Below are positions 57,366 through 64,000 of a stretch of DNA of 64,000 nucleotides, piece after piece. How positions within the stretch are numbered: the stretch's first letter is position 1; every line of letters starts with the position of its first letter. A program made the translations under genes and the position numbers. The stretch lies in the NCBI GenBank assembly GCA_002454045.1, contig DKID01000017.1, positions 1 through 64,000 on the forward strand. Reading direction: 5' to 3'. Source of the stretch: Nitrospina sp. UBA6727 (GTDB lineage: Bacteria; Nitrospinota; Nitrospinia; Nitrospinales; VA-1). The notes under the pieces are model-generated. The model did no database searches and was not told the DNA's origin. It worked only from the letters and a program-made list of their open reading frames with translations.

Positions 57366-58557
57366 GGAAATTATGATCAATTACACCTCGCCAAAAAACT
57401 GGATCAATTACGACCTGGTTGCCATATCAAACTCCCTGACAAATGCCAAGTCTGTCGTCATGTCTTTGAGCACCATTCCATATCAAAAACGATGGGTGGA
57501 TTCTTTGCAAAAGCTGGAACTCAAGAGAGAAGTGGCTGGGACATCCAGAATTGAAGGAGCGGACTTTACGGAAAGGGAATTAGATGACGCATTGCAAGAG
57601 TCCCCGGAAGAACTAATTACCCGGTCACAGAAACAAGCCCATGCTGCCTTGAAGGCTTATCAATGGGTGTCCAAAATCCCAGACGACAAACCCATCGACG
57701 GGAAATTGATTTTGTACATCCATCGATTAATCGTTACCGGGGCGGACGACGATCATTGTCCTCCCGGTGAAATCCGTTCAAAAGATCATAATGTAAATTT
57801 TGGGTCGCCCAGACATAGGGGGGTAGAAGGTGGCGATAAATGCGAAGCAGCTTTTTCATCATTGGTCAAAGCGATGAACCAAGAATATTTGGATCACGAC
57901 CCTTTGGTCCGAGCCCTTGCTACTCATTTTCACATGGCTTCGATGCACCCATTTTTAGATGGCAATGGACGCACGGCGCGCTGTTTGGAGGCTTTGATGC
58001 TACAAAGGGCTGGCCTGCGAGATACCTGTTTCATCGCTATGTCAAATTATTACTACGATGAAAAAAATAATTATTTAGCAACGCTAGCAAAAACCCGGGC
58101 AGCAAATTTTGATTTAACATCCTTTTTGATTTTTGGGTTGAAGGGTATAGAAATACAAAGCACGCGCCTGCTTTCTCAAATTCGCAAGGAAGTTTCCAAA
58201 GAACTTTTTATGGGTATGGCATACAGCCTGTTTAATCGTCTGCATTCAAAAGGAAAAAGAAGAGTCCTCGCTAAACGGCAGATAAATATCCTGAAAATTC
58301 TGTTGGATGAGCAATTAACCTTAGACGAGGTGATAGATAAGACACGGGTTTATTACCAAAAATTATCTTCACCCGCTAAAGCTTTGGTAAGAGATTTAAA
58401 CAACTTGATTAAACTGGACGCAGTCGTTTTTGAAAAATCTGATGATGGACACATATTTAATATTAATTTGGATTGGCCAACACAAATTACCGAAACCGAG
58501 TTTTTCCAGAAAATAAAAGATCTACCCAAAGGCAAAGCTTATTCATTTTTGAGATAA
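57364..58557 (+). CDS. Fic-domain protein (probable AMP-transferase)
   Basis: 397 residues, or 394 if the ATG at 57373 is used. The Fic motif HPFLDGNGRTAR is at about residues 195-206, with the catalytic His and the nucleotide-phosphate-binding Gly-Asn-Gly-Arg. An N-terminal inhibitory TSRIEG (Ser/Thr-x-x-x-Glu-Gly) at about 60-65 indicates a class II Fic protein whose own helix blocks ATP. An N-terminal Fic_N part precedes the core, and the C-terminal third (RRVLAKRQINILKILLDEQL) resembles a winged helix. The gene is much more AT-rich than its neighbours, with a palindromic operator, suggesting horizontal gain. Targets are unknown. Confidence 0.93.
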   Translation: MEIMINYTSPKNWINYDLVAISNSLTNAKSVVMSLSTIPYQKRWVDSLQKLELKREVAGTSRIEGADFTERELDDALQESPEELITRSQKQAHAALKAYQWVSKIPDDKPIDGKLILYIHRLIVTGADDDHCPPGEIRSKDHNVNFGSPRHRGVEGGDKCEAAFSSLVKAMNQEYLDHDPLVRALATHFHMASMHPFLDGNGRTARCLEALMLQRAGLRDTCFIAMSNYYYDEKNNYLATLAKTRAANFDLTSFLIFGLKGIEIQSTRLLSQIRKEVSKELFMGMAYSLFNRLHSKGKRRVLAKRQINILKILLDEQLTLDEVIDKTRVYYQKLSSPAKALVRDLNNLIKLDAVVFEKSDDGHIFNINLDWPTQITETEFFQKIKDLPKGKAYSFLR

Positions 58558-58678
58558 AAATTTGTGGATGGTCGTCGTGACCAAAAGTTTTACCGCGCTG
58601 GCCCCCACGCCTGGTGGCGATTCGTAGGGCTTGACCAATTTCGCTGTGCGTTTTAGAATAGCCTTCATCGGATTTTTC

Positions 58679-58750
58679 AGGCGCGTAGCTCAGGGGTAGA
58701 GTACTTGCTTGACATGCAAGGGGTCGGCGGTTCGAAACCGCCCGCGCCTA
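58679..58750 (+). tRNA. tRNA-Val (anticodon GAC)
   Basis: 72 bases with a 7-base acceptor stem AGGCGCG pairing with CGCGCCT, discriminator A, D-arm GCTC/GAGT, anticodon loop TTGACAT (anticodon GAC) and T-arm GGCGG/CCGCC with TTCGAAA. The CCA tail is not encoded (TTT follows), unlike the tRNA-Leu and tRNA-Gln genes of this window. It lies between the Fic gene and thrS. Confidence 0.93.
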
Positions 58751-58833
58751 TTTTTAGATTTTAACTGGCCTCAACGGCCTGAGTTGGGCATCATGCCGAC
58801 GCGTATGGTGCCTTTTCATTTGAGAGATGGCGG

Positions 58834-60588
58834 ATGTCTGACAGCAAACCACATGATGAATTGGAAACGCTCCGCCACAGTTGCGCCCACCTGATGGCGC
58901 AAGCCGTTCAGGAATTGTTCCCCGAAACTCAGGTCACCATCGGCCCGGTTATCGAAGACGGTTTCTACTACGACTTTTCCCGCGACCAAGCTTTCGTCCC
59001 GGAAGACTTGGAAAAAATCCAGGCGCGTATGAAAGAAATCGCCGCGCAAGATCTTAAAATCGTGCGCCACGAAATTTCTCGCGCCGCCGCAATAAAAAAG
59101 TTCGACGACATGGGCGAGAAATTCAAAGTCGAAATCATCGGCGCCATCGACGACGACGAACCTCTTTCGGTTTATTCGCAGGGGGACTGGTCGGACCTCT
59201 GCCGCGGCCCGCATGTCGAATCCACCAAACAGATTAAGGTCTTCAAACTTCTTCATACTTCGTCGGCTTACTGGCGCGGGGATGAACGCAACCCGGTCTT
59301 GCAAAGAATTTACGGGACGGCGTGGAACACGGAGAAGGAGTTGCGGGTTTATCTCAAAAGGTTGGAGGAAGCGAAAAAACGCGACCACCGTAAACTTGGG
59401 AAAGAACTTGACCTGTATTCGGTGTCCGACGAAATCGGCCCGGGGCTCATTCTTTGGCACCCGAAAGGCGCGCGCATCCGCCACCTCATGGAAGATTTTT
59501 GGAAGCGGGAACATTTCAAAAACGGCTACGAAATGGTCATCAGTCCGCACGCGGCGAAAATTGACCTATGGAAAACCAGCGGTCACACGGAGTTTTACAA
59601 GGAGAATATGTTTCCCAATATGAATATTGAGGGCAAGGAATATGTCATGAAGCCGATGAACTGCCCGTTCCATATTCAGATTTTTAAAACGAAACTGCGG
59701 AGTTACCGCGACCTGCCCCTGCGGTTCGCGGAGTTGGGAACGGTTTATCGTTACGAACGTTCAGGAGTTTTGCACGGTCTGCTCCGCGTGCGCGGGTTCA
59801 CGCAGGATGATGCGCATCTGTTTTGCCGTCCTTCTCAGATTGAAGAGGAAATTACCAGAGTGCTCGAATTGATCATTTCTATTTTGCAATCGTTCGGGTT
59901 CTTCGAATACAAAATCTATTTGAGTACCCGACCGGAAAAATATGTCGGCGCGGAAGAAAGTTGGGACGACGCCACCAAGGCTCTGGAAAATTCCCTGCGC
60001 AAAAAAAAGTTGGACTTCGAAGTTGACCCCGGCGAAGGAGTTTTTTACGGACCAAAAATTGATATTAAAATCAAAGACAGCCTCGGTCGCCATTGGCAGG
60101 TCTCAACGGTGCAAGTGGATTTCAATCTCCCCGAACGTTTTAACATAAGTTATATTGAAGAAGACGGGCAACGCCATCAGCCGATCATGCTTCACCGCGC
60201 CTTAATGGGTTCGCTGGAACGTTTTTTTGGTTGCCTGATCGAACATTACGCCGGGGCTTTCCCGTTGTGGCTGGCGCCCGTTCAAGTCATCCTTTTACCC
60301 ATAACCGACAAGCATGCAGACTACGCAAACAAGTTGGCGCAACGGCTTGAGGCATCGGACATCCGCACGGAAAAAGACTTGCGAAATGAGAAGATTGGGT
60401 TCAAGATACGGGAGGCTCAATTGCAGAAAATCCCTTACATGATCGTCTTAGGGGATAAGGAAGTGGACTCCCAAACGCTGGCTGTTCGGAAGCGACGTTC
60501 CAAAGAGACCCGGACCCTTGATTTTGATTCCTTCCTCGGAGAACTGAAGTCCAGCATAGATTCCCGGCGAATTGATTCCGAAAGTTAA
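58834..60588 (+). CDS. thrS: Threonyl-tRNA synthetase lacking the N-terminal TGS domain
   Basis: 584 residues from an ATG with a GAGAG ribosome-binding site. The editing domain comes first (His15 and His19 in RHSCAHLMAQAV, Cys123 and His127 in DLCRGPHVES), then the catalytic core with zinc ligand Cys277 in MNCPFH, HGLLRVRGFTQDDAH and a His in HRALMGSLERF, and the anticodon domain at the end. Key residues are about 57 positions lower than in E. coli ThrRS, so the first TGS/N1 domain is missing. It heads the thrS-infC-rpmI-rplT-pheS cluster. Confidence 0.96.
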   Translation: MSDSKPHDELETLRHSCAHLMAQAVQELFPETQVTIGPVIEDGFYYDFSRDQAFVPEDLEKIQARMKEIAAQDLKIVRHEISRAAAIKKFDDMGEKFKVEIIGAIDDDEPLSVYSQGDWSDLCRGPHVESTKQIKVFKLLHTSSAYWRGDERNPVLQRIYGTAWNTEKELRVYLKRLEEAKKRDHRKLGKELDLYSVSDEIGPGLILWHPKGARIRHLMEDFWKREHFKNGYEMVISPHAAKIDLWKTSGHTEFYKENMFPNMNIEGKEYVMKPMNCPFHIQIFKTKLRSYRDLPLRFAELGTVYRYERSGVLHGLLRVRGFTQDDAHLFCRPSQIEEEITRVLELIISILQSFGFFEYKIYLSTRPEKYVGAEESWDDATKALENSLRKKKLDFEVDPGEGVFYGPKIDIKIKDSLGRHWQVSTVQVDFNLPERFNISYIEEDGQRHQPIMLHRALMGSLERFFGCLIEHYAGAFPLWLAPVQVILLPITDKHADYANKLAQRLEASDIRTEKDLRNEKIGFKIREAQLQKIPYMIVLGDKEVDSQTLAVRKRRSKETRTLDFDSFLGELKSSIDSRRIDSES

Positions 60589-60609
60589 TTTTTTTAGAGG
60601 TTGGATTTA

Positions 60610-61200
60610 ATTAATAAGAAGCAACGCATTAATAAGATGATTCGGGTGCGGGAAGTATCCGTGATTGGTGATGACGGGGAACCAATGGGAACCCTGCCCA
60701 CAGAAGAAGCCCTGAGCATAGCGCGCGACCAGGAACTTGACCTCGTCGAAGTTGCCCCGACCGCCAACCCGCCCGTTTGCCGAATTATGGATTACGGCAA
60801 GCACAAATACAAAGCCAGCAAAAAGGCGCACGCGGCGAAAAAAAAACAGAAAATCATTCACGTCAAGGAAGTCAAGTTTCGACCAAATACCGACCAGCAC
60901 GATTTCGATTTTAAGTTGAGAAACGTGCATCGGTTTCTGGGAAACGGCGACAAAGTCAAAGTAGTAATTTTTTTCAAAGGACGCGAAATTGCGCACCGCG
61001 AATTCGGGATGAAAGTTTTGGAACGCGTCGCCGAAGCGACGGAAGAGACGGCGGTCATCGAGCAACAAGCCAAACAGGAAGGGCGCACCTTAGTCATGAT
61101 CATGGCTCCCAAAAATACCAAAACCAAAAAAGGCGGAGTGCTTAAAGCACAGTCGGTTGCCGAACAAGTAGAAGTTCCGCCGCCGAACCAAAACAAATAA
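60610..61200 (+). CDS. infC: Translation initiation factor IF-3 (probable AUU start)
   Basis: IF-3 keeps ribosomal subunits apart and checks the start codon. The protein is about 196 residues and begins INKKQRINKMIRVREVSVIG. A TTG at 60601 is directly next to AGAGG (60596-60600) and cannot be served by it, whereas the in-frame ATT at 60610 lies nine bases downstream, at a normal spacing. E. coli infC also starts at AUU, which IF-3 itself discriminates against to regulate its own level. The IF3-C domain (VVIFFKGREIAHREFGMKVL) is complete. It follows thrS by 21 bases. Confidence 0.9.
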   Translation: MNKKQRINKMIRVREVSVIGDDGEPMGTLPTEEALSIARDQELDLVEVAPTANPPVCRIMDYGKHKYKASKKAHAAKKKQKIIHVKEVKFRPNTDQHDFDFKLRNVHRFLGNGDKVKVVIFFKGREIAHREFGMKVLERVAEATEETAVIEQQAKQEGRTLVMIMAPKNTKTKKGGVLKAQSVAEQVEVPPPNQNK

Positions 61201-61215
61201 AACACGGAGACGATA

Positions 61216-61404
61216 ATGCCGAAAATGAAAACCAATAAAGGCGCCGCGAAAAGGTTTCGCAAAACAGGCTCCGGGAAAATTCGTCGGAACAGCGCCTTTA
61301 CCAGCCACATCCTGACATCGAAAACAACCAAGAGAAAAAGAAACCTGCGCAAAGCCAGCATGATGGCAACGGGCGACGCAAAACGCATCCGCGCTTTAAT
61401 CTAA
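61216..61404 (+). CDS. rpmI: 50S ribosomal protein L35
   Basis: 62 residues, strongly basic, with the L35 start [20 protein letters not shown] and the later [15 protein letters not shown]. It follows infC by 15 bases and precedes rplT, the order infC-rpmI-rplT conserved in most bacteria. A GGAG ribosome-binding site precedes the ATG. Confidence 0.96.
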   Translation: MPKMKTNKGAAKRFRKTGSGKIRRNSAFTSHILTSKTTKRKRNLRKASMMATGDAKRIRALI

Positions 61405-61466
61405 CGTAAACGCAGGACGACGACCGCGCGCCGCGGGGACAAGTAGGCGAGAAGGAGAATTGCAAA

Positions 61467-61823
61467 ATGCCACGAGCAATGAACGGGACAGTTTCCCGCA
61501 AGCGACGCAAAAAAATTCTAAAACTAGCCAAAGGCTACCGCAGCGTGCGAAGCACCGCCTTCCGCAAAGCGAAGGAAGCCGTGGAGCACGGTTTGTGCTA
61601 CGCCTATCGCGACCGCAAAAACCGCAAGCGCGAGTTTCGTCGACTCTGGATCGCCCGCATCAACGCCGCCGTCAGAGCCGAAGGGATGAACTACAGCCAG
61701 TTTATGCACGGACTGAAAAAAGCCGACATCCAACTCGACCGCAAAGTCCTCTCCGATATGGCAATCCACAATCAGGACTCCTTCAAAACTCTGACCAAAA
61801 CCGCCCGCGCCCAACTAGGTTGA
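61467..61823 (+). CDS. rplT: 50S ribosomal protein L20
   Basis: 118 residues, basic, with the L20 pattern RKRRKKILKLAKGYRSVRST and LWIARINAAVRAEGMNYSQF. L20 nucleates 23S rRNA folding and in enterobacteria represses its own operon. It follows rpmI by 62 bases with AAGGAG before the ATG. pheS follows after 93 bases of low-complexity spacer. Confidence 0.97.
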   Translation: MPRAMNGTVSRKRRKKILKLAKGYRSVRSTAFRKAKEAVEHGLCYAYRDRKNRKREFRRLWIARINAAVRAEGMNYSQFMHGLKKADIQLDRKVLSDMAIHNQDSFKTLTKTARAQLG

Positions 61824-61916
61824 GAGTCGCCCGCGATAACGACGCGGCGAAAGTCGCGATGACGTCGGTCGTTGCCACGGTCGCCCGCCGCCGGTTGTCG
61901 CGCGCTAACGGTGAAC

Positions 61917-62939
61917 ATGATCGAAACCATTGACAAGCATCGTCGGGATTTTGATTCCCGCATCCGCTCCACTTCCGCCCACGAATCCCTTGCACAACTT
62001 CGCATAGATTTCCTCGGCAAAAAAGGTTGCGTCCAAACTTTGATGAAAGAGTTGCGCCAAGTCGCTCCGGATGAAAAACGGCAGCGGGGAAAACTCATCA
62101 ACGATTTTAAGCGGTATGTCGAAAACCAAATCAAAGACAAGCAAGCAGGTTTAGGCAAATCCGCCGCGGCGAAAAGTCCGGCGTCAAGCAACGCCACGTT
62201 CGACGCGACTTTGCCGGGCAAGCGGGAAATCCCCGGCACCCTGCACCCCATCACTCAAGTGACGGAGGAAATCAAATCCATTTTTATGGGATTGGGATTT
62301 CAAGTGGAGGAGGGTCCCGAAATTGAAACGGACTATTATAATTTCGCGGCGTTGAACATTCCCAAAGACCACCCGGCGCGGGACATGCAGGATACTTTTT
62401 ATGTGGACGGCGACGCGGTTTTGCGGACGCACACTTCGCCGGTACAGATTCACGTGATGGAAAACAGCGCGCCGCCATTGCGCATCATCGCCCCGGGAAA
62501 AGTTTACCGCCGCGATTCGGATGTTTCGCACACCCCGATGTTCCACCAAATCGAAGGACTCATGGTGGACGAAAACGTTTCCTTCAGTCACCTCAAAGGC
62601 GTGATGAAAATTTTTCTGCAGGAAATATTCGGCGCCGACACGCAAGTCCGGTTCCGCCCCAGTTTCTTTCCCTTCACTTGCCCCAGCGCGGAAGTCGATA
62701 TCCAGTGCGTGATTTGCGGCGGACGCGGCTGCCGAGTTTGTTCGCAAACAGGCTGGGTAGAAATTCTCGGCGCCGGCATGGTCAACCCGGCGGTATTCAA
62801 ACTCGTCAACTACGATGCGGAAAAATGGACGGGGCTCGCGTTTGGACTCGGCATCGAACGCATCGCCATGCTGAAATATGGCATCAACGACATCCGCCTG
62901 TTCTTCGAAAACGACCTGCGCTTCCTCAAACAATTCTGA
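61917..62939 (+). CDS. pheS: Phenylalanyl-tRNA synthetase, alpha subunit
   Basis: 340 residues from the ATG at 61917, the usual length for the bacterial alpha subunit. N-terminal coiled coil (to about 90), then the class II core with LHPITQVTEEIKSIFMGLGF, HTSPVQIHVME, the motif-2 region KVYRRDSDVSHTPMFHQIEG and the C-terminal GLAFGLGIERIAMLKYG. In most bacteria pheT follows directly, but here the next gene is on the opposite strand. The upstream extension of the frame is in low-complexity DNA and is excluded. Confidence 0.95.
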   Translation: MIETIDKHRRDFDSRIRSTSAHESLAQLRIDFLGKKGCVQTLMKELRQVAPDEKRQRGKLINDFKRYVENQIKDKQAGLGKSAAAKSPASSNATFDATLPGKREIPGTLHPITQVTEEIKSIFMGLGFQVEEGPEIETDYYNFAALNIPKDHPARDMQDTFYVDGDAVLRTHTSPVQIHVMENSAPPLRIIAPGKVYRRDSDVSHTPMFHQIEGLMVDENVSFSHLKGVMKIFLQEIFGADTQVRFRPSFFPFTCPSAEVDIQCVICGGRGCRVCSQTGWVEILGAGMVNPAVFKLVNYDAEKWTGLAFGLGIERIAMLKYGINDIRLFFENDLRFLKQF

Positions 62940-62974
62940 CGCTCGGCGATAACGACGGTGCTCGCGCGAGGATT

Positions 62975-63004
62975 CTGGATTCCATCTTTCGCTGGAATGA
63001 CGGG
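62975..63004 (+). repeat. Degenerate copy of the GTCATTCC...GGAATCC repeat
   Basis: CTGGATTCCATCTTTCGCTG to GGAATGACGGG at 62975-63004 is a diverged copy of the family, followed by a second half copy CAGGAATGACGGG. It lies between the convergent pheS and porin genes and could form the end of one or both transcripts. Confidence 0.65.
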
Positions 63005-63036
63005 TGCGGGGCAGGAATGACGGGCGACGGGGGCTT

Positions 63037-64000
63037 TTAGAAACTGATGGTGACCAGCGTTTGGGCGAAGAAATTATCTTTATCTCCACCCGCAAATTCT
63101 TTCGCCGCGTCATCGGGAATGGAATAGCCAGTACTAAAATGCACATATAGATGCTCGTTGACTGTGTAGTCAAGCAGCAAGTTGAACTCGTCGGCGAGGT
63201 CGGTATCGTCGCTGAGTAGGGCTTCTCTTGTATTAGCGGCGTTGCTACCCTCCTTGTATGGCTCGTCCAAAAAATGCTTCATATACACAAACGTCAATTG
63301 CATTTCTGGCATCGGCTTGAAGCCGGTTTCCACAAGAAAAGTATGTTTGTTCGAGATGTTGAAAAGAATCTCATTGCCAATATGTTCGCCGATGAACCAT
63401 CTATTCCAATCATAGAAAGTGGCGAGCATCGGGTCGTAGTCTTCCGCCTTGTCGTCTTCAAGATCTTTGTCGCCTGAATAAAATGCGTACATGGCTGACA
63501 GATGAGGTTTTTTGGGGTGGTCAAAATTGTATCGCGCTTCCACGAAACCAGCGTAAGCGTCCCGCTCCAAATTCTTTGTTGTACAATCGGTGCTCATACA
63601 GAGGCCGTTCGTATCGTCACCGTTATCGACGAAGCGGCCAGCATCCCCCGTTTGATAGACAAACTCGCCGGTGAAATGAAAAGGTTTCACCTCCACGTCA
63701 ACCCCTATATCAAACGCGTTCGTGTTGTTTTCACCAAGCAGGTCTTGGTTATCGGGGGAAAAATTTGAGAACACGGCGTTGCTGTTGTCTATCTTTCTGT
63801 AATACCCGCCATACAAAAAGGCGGTGTCGGAAAAGTCGTAATGCAAATTGATGCCCGCAAAGGAAATACCTTTCGTCCCTTTGTTTTCTAGCGGGTCGTC
63901 TGATGGTGTCCGCTGGTCGGCCTGTTTCTCGTAAAGTTTAACATCGCCCCAAAAGGCTGTGGTTTTGAGTTGCCCGAAATCACCGTCAACTCTTACGGCA
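63037..64000 (-). CDS. Outer-membrane porin, alginate-export-like (partial at right edge)
   Basis: The frame is open from 64000 to the stop at 63037 and encodes at least 320 residues, with the true start beyond the window. It is a series of amphipathic strands with aromatic girdles (HYDFSDTAFLYGGYYRKIDN, HTFLVETGFKPMPEMQLTFV, EHLYVHFSTGYSIP) and acidic loops, ending in LVTISF with the terminal Phe recognised by BAM. The organisation and the Asp/Asn-rich loops resemble alginate-export (AlgE-like) porins. The ligand is not known. Confidence 0.75.
   Translation of the reverse strand, partial: AVRVDGDFGQLKTTAFWGDVKLYEKQADQRTPSDDPLENKGTKGISFAGINLHYDFSDTAFLYGGYYRKIDNSNAVFSNFSPDNQDLLGENNTNAFDIGVDVEVKPFHFTGEFVYQTGDAGRFVDNGDDTNGLCMSTDCTTKNLERDAYAGFVEARYNFDHPKKPHLSAMYAFYSGDKDLEDDKAEDYDPMLATFYDWNRWFIGEHIGNEILFNISNKHTFLVETGFKPMPEMQLTFVYMKHFLDEPYKEGSNAANTREALLSDDTDLADEFNLLLDYTVNEHLYVHFSTGYSIPDDAAKEFAGGDKDNFFAQTLVTISF

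Noticed and set aside
62184..63173. 329-residue minus-strand open frame
   Set aside because: It is antisense to pheS and partly to the porin gene, with no family features.

Overview
The window looks like chromosomal DNA from a Gram-negative (diderm) bacterium. It has C-terminal pieces of outer-membrane beta-barrels at both edges, an MsbA-type exporter, several lipoproteins with lipoboxes, a LolB-like protein, a LapA-like membrane domain and an NlpD-like LysM/M23 protein. Two-subunit glycyl-tRNA synthetase, a chorismate dehydratase of the futalosine menaquinone route (MqnA), pyruvate phosphate dikinase, a membrane pyrophosphatase and a DUF4911 protein fit a deltaproteobacterial-grade or Nitrospinota-like lineage better than a gammaproteobacterium. 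That placement is inference from gene content; no rRNA is present. Most of the window is ordinary housekeeping sequence with tightly packed genes, many of them overlapping by ATGA.

Layout. 1-6361: end of an outer-membrane barrel, a repeat-bearing gap, then rmuC, ftsK and nadB on the minus strand and a lone type IV prepilin. 6610-8978: nadD, rsfS and a LapA-TPR fusion. 9054-13826: walJ-like hydrolase, a small AT-richer accessory island (10005-11147), aroB and miaB. 13823-21420: an unrecognised 481-residue protein, a small orphan gene, a divergent ketosynthase, nagZ, an MsbA-like ABC exporter and an epimerase. 21588-28390: ppdK, glyS, glyQ and an FG-GAP/VCBS lipoprotein. 28500-36575: NlpD-like protein, apt, DUF4911, mnmG, tRNA-Leu, ribF, tatB, two convergent DUF2231 membrane proteins, an RlmB-type methyltransferase and a dihydrouridine synthase. 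36809-43361: yqgE with a leucine-rich-repeat protein, hisI-hisG, mqnA and hppA. 43358-49852: the conserved run dciA-like, TPR lipoprotein, LolB-like, ispE, tRNA-Gln, prs, rplY, pth. 50006-57096: flavin reductase, HAD hydrolase, GT-C glycosyltransferase and a thiamine operon (TPP riboswitch plus terminator, then thiS-thiG-thiE-thiC). 57200-58557: an AT-rich Fic protein with a palindromic operator candidate. 58679-62939: tRNA-Val, thrS, infC, rpmI, rplT, pheS. 63037-64000: 3' part of an outer-membrane porin gene.

Between genes there are repeated short stretches of G/C-rich, GACGGTGACG-like low-complexity DNA and a family of small hairpin repeats (core GTCATTCC...GGAATCC). Both spill into the ends of several genes.

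The parts most likely to reward follow-up are the Fic locus with its operator, the LapA-TPR fusion, the accessory island at 10005-11147, the unrecognised 481-residue protein, and the combination of an AUU-start infC, a TGS-less ThrRS and a pheS without pheT in the translation cluster. I did not find a clear new multi-gene defence or mobile system; the 10005-11147 island and the Fic locus are the only accessory-looking pieces.
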